Of a stretch of DNA of 6,057 nt, positions 1-6,057 are shown piece after piece. The DNA comes from DAOMOD01 sp964526035 (GTDB lineage Bacteria; Pseudomonadota; Gammaproteobacteria; Xanthomonadales; BPKI01), in assembly GCA_964526035.1 (NCBI GenBank), contig CAZGKE010000188.1, forward strand, positions 1 to 6,057. The letters are read 5' to 3'. Under the pieces are notes generated by a model that was given only the letters and a program-made list of their open reading frames with translations, ran no database searches and had not been told where the DNA came from. Each line of letters starts with the position of its first letter. Positions within the stretch are counted from its first letter, which is position 1. A program made the translations under genes and the position numbers.

Positions 1-749
1 TCCCGATAGTGCAGAATGCAGGCATTTCTGCCGCCACCTACGATCGATTCGTAAGCCGGCACCGCACCGCGACTGCGAAATCCATGCAGCAGCTCGGCCT
101 CGATTTGATACTCGTTCATCCCTGGTCGACATGCGCGCATGGCGCGAAGATGCGCCTCGGCAGAAATCTTCGCCGCGCGGCTCATCAGTCGCAGCTCGGA
201 GCGACTCTTGAACAACCGCAGGTCGTGCAGCACGTGCCCGAGCGCAAGAAACTCCTGCGGCGGCACCGCGCCCTGGCGGATCTGGCCGCGCACGCGATTC
301 ACCCAACCCATCAGGCGGAGATCGAACTCGCTGTCGCGGCCGAAGTGGTAGTAGATCTTTTCGCGGCCCTCCAGCAGGCCGGGAAGGATCTCGTCGATGT
401 CATCGATGGGAAAGGCGTCGTCCATCCCGTAGCTGCTGCACGCTCCTTCCGGACCCACGCGACGTCCATCCCACAGCTCGCGCTCCGGATCGCGTTCGCG
501 GCAGAACAGGATGCACTCACCATGCGCTCGACCTGGCACCAGCAACAGCACCGCATCGGGCTCGGCAAAACCGGTCAGGTAGTGGAAGTCGCTGTCCTGG
601 CGAAACGGGTAGTGGCTGTCGTTGTTGCGCAGCCGCTCGCGGGCCGCGGGAACCACGGTGACGGCATCGCGTCCGGTCATGCGCATCAGCTGGCGACGAC
701 GACGCGCGTACTCCTGGGCCGGAATGCCGGCGATCGAAGCGCCAGCCAT
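1..749 (-). CDS. pepP: Xaa-Pro aminopeptidase (aminopeptidase P), N-terminal 249 residues, cut by the window edge
   Basis: Cytoplasmic metallopeptidase of family M24B, which removes the N-terminal residue from peptides with proline in second position. I translated the minus strand from the ATG at 749-747. It gives 249 residues with no stop and runs off the left edge; E. coli PepP has about 440. Seen: a start MAGASIAGIPAQEYARRR, then RLRNNDSHYPFRQDSDFHYL and LTGFAEPDAVLLL, typical of the AMP_N (creatinase-like) domain, then the start of the pita-bread catalytic domain with NEYQIEAEL and SIVGGGRNACILHYR. His247 of ILHY matches the conserved active-site His243 of E. coli PepP. The manganese ligands (two Asp, one His, two Glu) lie further on and are outside the window, so catalytic integrity is untested. 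The start codon shares one base with the ygfB stop (TGATG), which suggests translational coupling. A GGAC/AGGA stretch at about 756-764 is only a weak ribosome site. In related genomes ubiH often follows; that is not visible here. Confidence 0.95.
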   Translation of the reverse strand, partial: MAGASIAGIPAQEYARRRRQLMRMTGRDAVTVVPAARERLRNNDSHYPFRQDSDFHYLTGFAEPDAVLLLVPGRAHGECILFCRERDPERELWDGRRVGPEGACSSYGMDDAFPIDDIDEILPGLLEGREKIYYHFGRDSEFDLRLMGWVNRVRGQIRQGAVPPQEFLALGHVLHDLRLFKSRSELRLMSRAAKISAEAHLRAMRACRPGMNEYQIEAELLHGFRSRGAVPAYESIVGGGRNACILHYR

Positions 750-1297
750 CAATGGGTCCGTCCTGACGCAGGCAACTGTGGATTCAACTCGCCGCGCAGG
801 TAGAGCGCCCCCATGCGCACGTACTCGAGCAGCTCCGCATAGGCATTCTCGTCCACCTCGGGCGATTCATCGAAATCGAAACTCGAGGCGGCGATGCCCG
901 CCAGATCATGAAGGATCTCGCGCGCCTCTTCGCCCATCGTGGCGCCTGCCGAGGCGACGCCGAAGCCGCCAAGAAACCCCTGGCACCATGCCCCCAGCGC
1001 CACGGCGCGTTCGGCGAGCGGACTGGCATCGCGCGGAAGCAGCGGATGGAATGACAGCTGCGGATCGTCAAGCTGGTGTTGGCAATATCCGACCAGCGCC
1101 TCGAGCAGCTCATGCCCAGCCCCGAGCGTGTCCGCCCGCGCCAGCGCCAACGAGTCCATCCAGTTCCCCTCGACCGCCCCGCCCGCACACAGGAACCCGC
1201 ACAGAGACCCGTGCAGGTCCGAGGCGCCTGCCGGTATGCGCGCCTGGGTGAGCGCCCGCTCCAGCATGGCGTAATCGATGGATGCAGTGTCTGGCAC
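749..1297 (-). CDS. ygfB: UPF0149 family protein YgfB, GTG start
   Basis: Small acidic cytoplasmic protein of the YgfB/YecA (UPF0149) family, 182 residues from the chosen start, close to the 192 of E. coli YgfB. Family marks seen: YAMLERALTQ near the start, SDLHGSLCGFLCAGG (around residues 26-40), LGAWCQGFLGGFG (101-113), the acidic stretch FDFDESPEVDEN, and ELLEYVRMGALYL (155-167). There is no enzyme motif and the biochemical role is not established. In Pseudomonas aeruginosa a YgfB protein affects AmpC beta-lactam resistance by lowering ampDh3 expression; carrying that over to this protein is conjecture. The frame is open to an ATG at 1435, but the extra 46 residues are basic, unlike the family, and would cover the probable promoter. 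GTG at 1297 fits the family N-terminus; ATG at 1267 is the alternative. Neither has a clear Shine-Dalgarno. It is the first gene of an operon with pepP, overlapping it by one base. Confidence 0.92.
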   Translation of the reverse strand: MPDTASIDYAMLERALTQARIPAGASDLHGSLCGFLCAGGAVEGNWMDSLALARADTLGAGHELLEALVGYCQHQLDDPQLSFHPLLPRDASPLAERAVALGAWCQGFLGGFGVASAGATMGEEAREILHDLAGIAASSFDFDESPEVDENAYAELLEYVRMGALYLRGELNPQLPASGRTH

Positions 1298-1326
1298 GGT
1301 GCAGGGGTCACTGTTCGGGATGACGG

Positions 1327-1339
1327 CATTGTACCAATG
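1327..1339. promoter_or_regulatory. Inverted repeat CATTG-TAC-CAATG over the ygfB -10 box
   Basis: Perfect 5-bp arms, CATTG at 1327-1331 and CAATG at 1335-1339, are separated by TAC. The repeat covers the whole TACAAT box of the leftward promoter and lies about 100 bp before the start of the large rightward gene. It could be a small operator or chance; a 5-bp arm is short. No regulator gene is visible nearby. Confidence 0.25.
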
Positions 1340-1358
1340 GAGCGCGACGCGACTTGTG
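1328..1358 (-). promoter_or_regulatory. Probable sigma70-type promoter of ygfB-pepP
   Basis: On the minus strand a near-consensus -10 box TACAAT occupies 1333-1328. The region about 17 bases upstream (CAAGTC/ACAAGT, roughly 1351-1358) is a poor -35 match. Transcription would begin near 1321 and leave about 24 untranslated bases before the GTG at 1297. That agrees with choosing GTG and rejecting the longer upstream reading. The prediction rests on the -10 box and its position. Confidence 0.45.
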
Positions 1359-1383
1359 GGGGGCGCCGACCCCCGCCTACACT
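1354..1383 (+). promoter_or_regulatory. Weak candidate promoter for the c-di-GMP sensor gene
   Basis: TTGTGG (1354-1359) and TACACT (1378-1383) are separated by 18 bases. This gives a start near 1390 and a leader of roughly 44 bases before the ATG at 1434. The spacer is very G/C-rich and contains GGGGG-CGCCGA-CCCCC (1359-1374), which could form a short hairpin. TACACT is a reasonable -10 in high-G+C gammaproteobacteria, but this is only the best pair I could find by eye. Confidence 0.3.
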
Positions 1384-1423
1384 TGCCCCTCGCCAACCTG
1401 CGGGAAGGCGTTGGCGCTTTCAC

Positions 1424-1428
1424 GGGAG
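1424..1428 (+). promoter_or_regulatory. Ribosome binding site fixing the start of the large sensor gene
   Basis: GGGAG at 1424-1428 lies five bases before the ATG at 1434. It is the only in-frame start in this region with good Shine-Dalgarno spacing. The residues that follow form a normal signal peptide, so this start is preferred over the in-frame ATG at 1278. Confidence 0.75.
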
Positions 1429-1433
1429 CTGAC

Positions 1434-4400
1434 ATGGCCGGCCGGCAGCGCCGCCAAACACAGTTGCGAAGTTGGATGTTCTACATGCTGTTGCCGGCGC
1501 TGGTCGCCGGCGGCGCGCGGGCAGGCATGCTCGACCGGCAGTACGTGTTCGAGCCGCTGTTCGACGGCGTCGGGCTCTCACAGAACACCGTGAATGCGCT
1601 TTTGCAGGATTCCACGGGGTTCCTGTGGATCGCCACCCAGGGCGGTCTGCACCGCTTCGACGGCCGCGAAATCAAGCTGTGGCAGCATCATCCCGACGAC
1701 CCCGACAGCCTGCCCGACAGCTTTGTCACGGCGCTGGTGGAGGACGATGACGGCGGAATCTGGATCGGGGCGAACAGCGGTGCGATTGCACGCATGCGGA
1801 TGGCCGACGGCTCCATCGAGCGGATGAACCCGCGCTTCGTCGACGTTGATCCGCCGCTGACCGGCATTGCAAGCCTTCACGTCGAGGCTGGCGTCGGCCT
1901 GTGGGTAGCAGATCGCCGCGGCGTGCTTCTGCTGCCGCCCTCTCCGGCCACCAGCGTGCGCCTGCTCGACCTGGCAGGCGGGTCTTCCGCCGATACGCGG
2001 CACGTCTATTCGCTGGCACCCACCGGCGATGGCGGCGTCTTCGTCGCGACCGTCGACGGCCTGCTGCGGATCGACGCGGACGGTCAGGTGGCCTCGCTCC
2101 CCGACTCTGCGGGAGGGCGCTTCACCAGCCTGCTGGTCAGCCGGGCGGGCGTGCTGTTCGCCGGCTCGAATCACGGATTGCACAAGCTTGGCGACGACGG
2201 ACTGACCGCTGTCGAGCTGGGCAGCGACTCGTTTCCGGTATCGGCCCTGGCGGAAGATGGCCACGGTCATCTGTGGGTCGGGCTGGCGCATCAGGGTCTG
2301 CTGCGCATTGACGAGGAGGGTGCCATCCTGCATCTGCGCCACGACCGCCACGTCCCGCGCGGACTGCCCGAAGACGAGATCGCTGCACTCCTGGTGGACA
2401 AAGGCGGCCTGCTCTGGGTCGGCGGAGTCGCCCGCGGTCTTTCGCATGCTGCGTCCGCAGGCGCACCATTCCGCTACCTGGCCGACCGGGAAGGTCCCGG
2501 GCAGCCGCTTGGCGACAACAATGTGCGCGCCATCGCGGAAAGCGCCGACGGCTCGCTGTGGCTTGGTTTCGAGGGCGGTGGATTGAAACGCCTGCGCCCC
2601 GGAGCGGTGGAGTTCGAGGACGTTTCGCCTGCCGTTCGCAGGACGTTGGGCACGGCGCCCGCATCGCTGCTGCGCGTCCAGGCACTGGACGTCGACAGCG
2701 AGGATCGTCTTTGGATCGCCACCACCGACGGTTTGGCGTACTTCGATCCGACGCGCGCGATCATCCGTGCCGCACCCGAACCGGCCGCCGCGGACGGGCT
2801 CGCGGACCGCAATCTGCGCGCCCTGGTGCACGGCGAGGATGGCAGCCTGTGGATCGGTGCCTTTCGCGGCGGGCTGACGCGAATGTGGCCTGGCGGCGAG
2901 CGCTGGGCCAGTTTTCGGCATGATCCAGATGACCAGGCCACCCTTTCGAACAGCGCCGTACTGACGCTGCTGGAGGAGCCCTCGGGCGCGCTGTGGATCG
3001 GCACGCTCAACGGCCTCAATCGCCTGGATCCGGGGAGTGCGGAGATCCGCCGCTTCCTGCATGCACCGGACGACCCGGAATCGCTGTCCGGCGACCTGAT
3101 ACGGGCACTGCATCGCGATCGCGAGGGACGACTGTGGATCGGCACCCACGCCGGACTCAATCGCCTCGATGCGCTGGACGCCGAGGGGGCCCGTTTCACC
3201 CGCTTTCTCACTCCAGGCAGGGACTTCGACAACACCATCTACGCCATTCTCGAGGACGACCTCGGTCACCTCTGGCTGTCCACCAATCGCGGCGTACTGA
3301 TGTTCGACCCGGCCAACGCGACGTTCCGCGGCTTCGGCGTGCGCGATGGTCTGCAGGGGCCTGAATTCAACGGCGGCTCGCGGCTGCGACTGCGCGACGG
3401 TCGCCTCGCCTTCGGCGGTACTGACGGACTCAATCTGTTCCGCGCAGAAGATCTGATTGCCAGCGACTATCTGCCCCCTCTGCACATCACGTCGGTGCGC
3501 ATCGGAGCGCAGGGCAGTGAGCTTGTTCACGGGCTCGCGCCGGAGCGCGTGGAGATCAGCCACACCGATCGCGTGGTGAGCATCGGTTTTGCGTCGCTGG
3601 ACTTTCACGCGCCGGATCGCGTCCGCTACAGCTGGCGGCTCAACGGTTTCGACAGCGGCTGGAACGATGGCGGCAGCCGCCGCGAAGTGACCTATACCAA
3701 CCTTCCGGCAGGCAGCTATCGTCTCGACGTGCGCGCCGCCAGTCGCCAGGGGGACTTCGGCGATCAGCAGACGTCGATCGAGGTCGTGGTAGCCCCTCCA
3801 TGGTGGGCCAGCGGCCTGATGCGTGCCGTCTATGCGCTCACCATTGCGCTCGCTCTGCTGCTGCTATGGCGCCAGTCGCGGCACCGACGCCTGCTCCGCG
3901 ATCAATACGCGCTGCAGCTACGCGAGCGGGAGGACCGGCTCAAGCTGGCCCTGTGGGGATCGGGTGACGAGTTCTGGGACTGGGACGTGGCCAACAACCG
4001 CTTCTACCGGCTCGGCGCCGACCAGCTGCTCGGATTCGTCGAAACCGAACAGCAGATGAGCAGCGACGACTGGCGAAAGCGCGCGGTACACGATGATGAT
4101 CGTGAACGCGTGGAGCAGGTCCTCGCAGAGCACCTCGCGGGACGCACCGACTATTTCGAATCCGAGCATCGCATCCGCAACGCCGACAACCAATGGATAT
4201 GGGTGCGCTCGCGCGGCAAGGTGGTGGAGCGTGATGGCGAAGGGCGTCCGCTGCGGATCTGCGGAACGGCACGCAACATCACCGATTCACGGCGCGCCGA
4301 GCGCGACAGGCGGGTCGCCGCCGAGGTCATCCGCAGCATGTCCGAGGGCGTGTCGGTGGTCGATCTGTCGTTCCGATTCGTCTCCGTCAATCCGGCCTTC

Positions 4401-6008
4401 AGCCGCATCACCGGCTACGCCCCGGAAGACGCGCTCGGCGAAGATGCCGGCATTCTCAATGGTCCTCAGCACACGGCCGAGGAGTACCGTCAGATGCGCC
4501 ACGACCTGGAGCGCAATGGCAACTGGCATGGCGAGCTGTGGCAGAGGCGCAAGGATGGAGAGGACATCCTCTGCTGGCTGGAATCGACCGAGGTGCGCGA
4601 TGCCAACGACATGCGCACCCACTACGTTGCGGTACTCACCGACATCACCGACCGCAAGCGCGCCGAGCAGGAGCTGCGCTATCTGGCCAACTACGACACC
4701 CTCACCGGCCTGCCCAACCGCACCCTGCTGGGCGAACGCCTCGCCCATGCCGTGATCCGCGCGCGCCGCCAGACCACCAAGATCGGCGTGCTCTTTCTCG
4801 ATCTCGACCGCTTCAAGCACGTCAATGACTCCATGGGCCATGCCATGGGCGATCGTCTCCTCAAGGCCGCCGGTGCGCGCCTGCGGCTTACCGTGCGCGA
4901 CACGGACACGGTGGCGCGGCTCGGTGGCGACGAATTCACGGTGGTGCTGGAGGACATCCACACGGTGACCCAGGCCGAGCGAGTGGCGCAGAAGATCCTG
5001 GAAGCCTTTGGCCAGCCGCTGGAGCTCGACGGACGTCTGGACGTGGTGATCTCGCCGTCGATCGGCATCGCGCTTTATCCGGATCACGGCCAGGTACCGA
5101 CCGACCTGCTGAAGTTCGCCGATACCGCGATGTACCAGGCCAAGGACCGTGGCCGCAACACCTACCAGGTCTATGCCGAGACCATGGACGCCGAAGCGCG
5201 CCTGCGCGCCACCATGGTCGGTGCGCTGCGCCGTGCGCTGGACCGCGGGGAGTTCCGGCTGGTCTACCAGCCGAAGCTGTCTCTGCTGGATGACACCTTC
5301 ACCGGTGTCGAGGCGCTGCTGCGCTGGGACAGTGAGGAACTGGGTCCGATTCCACCGACCACCTTCATTCCGCTGGCCGAGGAAACCGGCCTGATCATCG
5401 CCATCGGCGAATGGGTCCTGCGCGAGGCCTGCAGCCAGCTGCTGCGCTGGGCCGACCAGGAGCTCGGCCACCTGACCGTCGCGGTGAACGTCTCCGTGCT
5501 GCAGCTGTTCCGCGGCGAACTGGCGGAGCGACTTGCCGACATCGTCCAGGAATACGGCATTGCCCCCGAGCTCCTTGAACTCGAGCTGACGGAAAGCATG
5601 GTCATGGCCAACGCCGAGCAGTCGATCAACACGCTGCGGAGCCTCAAGGCCATCGGCGTCAACCTGGCCATCGACGACTTCGGCACCGGCTACTCGTCAC
5701 TCGCCTACCTGAAGCGGCTGCCGATCGACACCCTGAAGATCGACAAGGAGTTCGTCGGCGACATCACCACCGACCCCGACGATGAGGCGATCACCGCCAC
5801 CATCATCGCCATGGCCCACTCGCTTGGCCTGAACGTGATCGCCGAAGGTGTCGAGACCGAGGAGCAGCTCTTGTACCTGCGCGAGCAGCGCTGCGATGAA
5901 GTGCAGGGGTTCTGGCTCAGCGCGCCACTGGAAGCCGAGCGCTGCACGACATTCCTGCTCTCCCGCCATCAGGCGATGCAGAAGCGGCGTCGCACGACCA
6001 AGACCTAG
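1434..6008 (+). CDS. Transmembrane propeller-type sensor with PAS-PAS-GGDEF-EAL output (c-di-GMP turnover)
   Basis: 1524 residues; a periplasmic sensor joined to cytoplasmic c-di-GMP enzymes. Signal peptide at residues 1-30 (basic RQRRQTQLR, hydrophobic core, ARA cleavage motif). Fourteen Reg_prop blades at about 46-670. Y_Y_Y domain at about 705-787 (RYSWRLNGFDSGWND, YTNLPAGSYRLDVRA). One transmembrane helix at about 792-812, followed by RQSRHRR, which places the C-terminus inside. PAS/PAC 1 at about 833-953 (EFWDWDVANNRFYRL, WIWVRSRGKV). PAS/PAC 2 at about 961-1075 (VNPAFSRITGY, RRKDGEDILCWLE, DITDRKRAEQEL). GGDEF at about 1080-1247: YDTLTGLPNR, FLDLDRFKHVNDSMGH, GGDEF at 1164-1168, and an RxxD inhibitory site (R1155, D1158) at the normal five-residue distance. 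EAL at about 1260-1510: EALLRW (E1293), N1352, ELTE (1384-1387), DDFGTGYSSL (1414-1423), K1435, AEGVET, and Q1491 in QGFWLSAP. From family knowledge these residues suit both diguanylate cyclase and phosphodiesterase activity; which one dominates is unknown. There is no histidine-kinase, receiver or HAMP domain. The frame is also open upstream to 1278, but that would overlap ygfB and spoil the signal peptide. The gene appears monocistronic, and the ligand is unknown. Confidence 0.95.
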   Translation: MAGRQRRQTQLRSWMFYMLLPALVAGGARAGMLDRQYVFEPLFDGVGLSQNTVNALLQDSTGFLWIATQGGLHRFDGREIKLWQHHPDDPDSLPDSFVTALVEDDDGGIWIGANSGAIARMRMADGSIERMNPRFVDVDPPLTGIASLHVEAGVGLWVADRRGVLLLPPSPATSVRLLDLAGGSSADTRHVYSLAPTGDGGVFVATVDGLLRIDADGQVASLPDSAGGRFTSLLVSRAGVLFAGSNHGLHKLGDDGLTAVELGSDSFPVSALAEDGHGHLWVGLAHQGLLRIDEEGAILHLRHDRHVPRGLPEDEIAALLVDKGGLLWVGGVARGLSHAASAGAPFRYLADREGPGQPLGDNNVRAIAESADGSLWLGFEGGGLKRLRPGAVEFEDVSPAVRRTLGTAPASLLRVQALDVDSEDRLWIATTDGLAYFDPTRAIIRAAPEPAAADGLADRNLRALVHGEDGSLWIGAFRGGLTRMWPGGERWASFRHDPDDQATLSNSAVLTLLEEPSGALWIGTLNGLNRLDPGSAEIRRFLHAPDDPESLSGDLIRALHRDREGRLWIGTHAGLNRLDALDAEGARFTRFLTPGRDFDNTIYAILEDDLGHLWLSTNRGVLMFDPANATFRGFGVRDGLQGPEFNGGSRLRLRDGRLAFGGTDGLNLFRAEDLIASDYLPPLHITSVRIGAQGSELVHGLAPERVEISHTDRVVSIGFASLDFHAPDRVRYSWRLNGFDSGWNDGGSRREVTYTNLPAGSYRLDVRAASRQGDFGDQQTSIEVVVAPPWWASGLMRAVYALTIALALLLLWRQSRHRRLLRDQYALQLREREDRLKLALWGSGDEFWDWDVANNRFYRLGADQLLGFVETEQQMSSDDWRKRAVHDDDRERVEQVLAEHLAGRTDYFESEHRIRNADNQWIWVRSRGKVVERDGEGRPLRICGTARNITDSRRAERDRRVAAEVIRSMSEGVSVVDLSFRFVSVNPAFSRITGYAPEDALGEDAGILNGPQHTAEEYRQMRHDLERNGNWHGELWQRRKDGEDILCWLESTEVRDANDMRTHYVAVLTDITDRKRAEQELRYLANYDTLTGLPNRTLLGERLAHAVIRARRQTTKIGVLFLDLDRFKHVNDSMGHAMGDRLLKAAGARLRLTVRDTDTVARLGGDEFTVVLEDIHTVTQAERVAQKILEAFGQPLELDGRLDVVISPSIGIALYPDHGQVPTDLLKFADTAMYQAKDRGRNTYQVYAETMDAEARLRATMVGALRRALDRGEFRLVYQPKLSLLDDTFTGVEALLRWDSEELGPIPPTTFIPLAEETGLIIAIGEWVLREACSQLLRWADQELGHLTVAVNVSVLQLFRGELAERLADIVQEYGIAPELLELELTESMVMANAEQSINTLRSLKAIGVNLAIDDFGTGYSSLAYLKRLPIDTLKIDKEFVGDITTDPDDEAITATIIAMAHSLGLNVIAEGVETEEQLLYLREQRCDEVQGFWLSAPLEAERCTTFLLSRHQAMQKRRRTTKT
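1569..3443 (+). repeat. Fourteen-copy Reg_prop coding repeat (two seven-bladed propellers)
   Basis: Degenerate protein-level repeats of 39-52 residues, each with a core like LWIGTxxGLxRxD. The core aromatic or equivalent position falls at residues 65, 110, 157, 203, 242, 281, 328, 376, 427, 473, 521, 568, 614 and about 659. Fourteen copies match the two seven-bladed propellers known from hybrid two-component sensors. Copies 4 and 5 (VFVAT, LFAGS) have Phe in place of Trp, and copy 14 (LAFGGT) is the most degenerate. Copies 11 and 12 are closest to each other (LWIGTLNGLNRLD, LWIGTHAGLNRLD; DNA around 2990-3030 and 3130-3170). A linker of the form PDDPxSLxxxxVxAL is clear before copies 2 and 12 and looser before copy 11. 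The blade count is by eye. Confidence 0.85.
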
Positions 6009-6030
6009 TGTGGTGTTCCGTAATTAGGTT

Positions 6031-6055
6031 GCCGAAATCGCGCTGCGGATTCGGC
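6031..6055 (+). terminator. Stem-loop after the sensor gene, possible terminator
   Basis: GCCGAA (6031-6036) pairs with TTCGGC (6050-6055). After an A-A mismatch and a U-G pair, three further pairs close on a three-base loop, giving an imperfect 11-position stem. It starts 22 bases after the TAG stop. The window ends two bases later, so a T-tract that would mark an intrinsic terminator cannot be seen. It could instead be part of an intergenic repeat or the edge of a mobile element. Confidence 0.4.
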
Positions 6056-6057
6056 TC

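Noticed and set aside
9..803. Plus-strand reading of 264 codons at the left edge
   Set aside because: It is the shadow of pepP, whose minus-strand translation is clearly aminopeptidase P and is continuous with the ygfB operon.
1359..1374. G-run/C-run hairpin in the intergenic region as a terminator or riboswitch
   Set aside because: It has only a 5-bp stem, no T-tract on either strand, and too little leader for any known c-di-GMP riboswitch fold.
1278..1433. 52-residue upstream extension of the sensor protein from the ATG at 1278
   Set aside because: It overlaps the 5' end of ygfB, has no ribosome site, contains the candidate promoters, and would bury the signal peptide that follows the well-placed GGGAG and ATG at 1434.
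1298..1435. 46-residue N-terminal extension of YgfB from the ATG at 1435
   Set aside because: The added stretch is basic and Pro/Arg-rich, unlike the family N-terminus, and it covers the likely -10 box TACAAT.
1578..3608. Open minus-strand reading of 676 codons opposite the propeller region
   Set aside because: It is codon-for-codon in register with the plus-strand gene, where TTA, CTA and TCA codons are rare because of the high G+C, so the antisense stays open. Its apparent repeats (such as ADPQ) are mirror images of the LWIGT repeats. It matches no recognised family.
4287..5471. Open minus-strand reading of 394 codons opposite PAS2-GGDEF-EAL
   Set aside because: It has the same in-register antisense artefact and lies over a strongly conserved coding region with clear GGDEF and EAL motifs on the plus strand.

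Overview
The window is high-G+C chromosomal DNA, probably from a gammaproteobacterium of the Xanthomonadales/Lysobacterales type. This placement rests on the ygfB-pepP gene pair, the strong GC bias at third codon positions and the -10 boxes of TACAAT/TACACT type. It is an inference by eye, not a database result.

Layout. On the minus strand, bases 1-1297 hold a two-gene operon. It starts with ygfB (UPF0149 family, 1297-749) and continues into the first 249 codons of pepP (Xaa-Pro aminopeptidase, 749 to the left edge). The two genes share one base in a TGATG stop/start junction. A 136-bp divergent intergenic region (1298-1433) carries a probable ygfB promoter, a short inverted repeat lying on its -10 box, and a weaker candidate promoter for the rightward gene. 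On the plus strand, 1434-6008 is one very large gene of 1524 residues. The last 49 bases hold a stem-loop that may be its terminator.

The large protein is a membrane-spanning signalling protein. Its order is: signal peptide, fourteen propeller repeats (two seven-bladed beta-propellers), a Y_Y_Y immunoglobulin-like domain, one transmembrane helix, two PAS domains, GGDEF, EAL. The outer half is the sensor seen in hybrid two-component regulators. The inner half makes and/or degrades cyclic di-GMP in place of a histidine kinase. The signature residues of both enzymes, and the RxxD inhibitory site, are present. The likely role is to turn recognition of an extracytoplasmic ligand into a change in c-di-GMP. 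The ligand and the net direction cannot be read from the sequence.

The two transcription units look functionally unrelated: proline-peptide turnover and housekeeping on one side, second-messenger signalling on the other. They share only the intergenic control region. No tRNA, rRNA, CRISPR array, complete insertion sequence or phage gene was seen.
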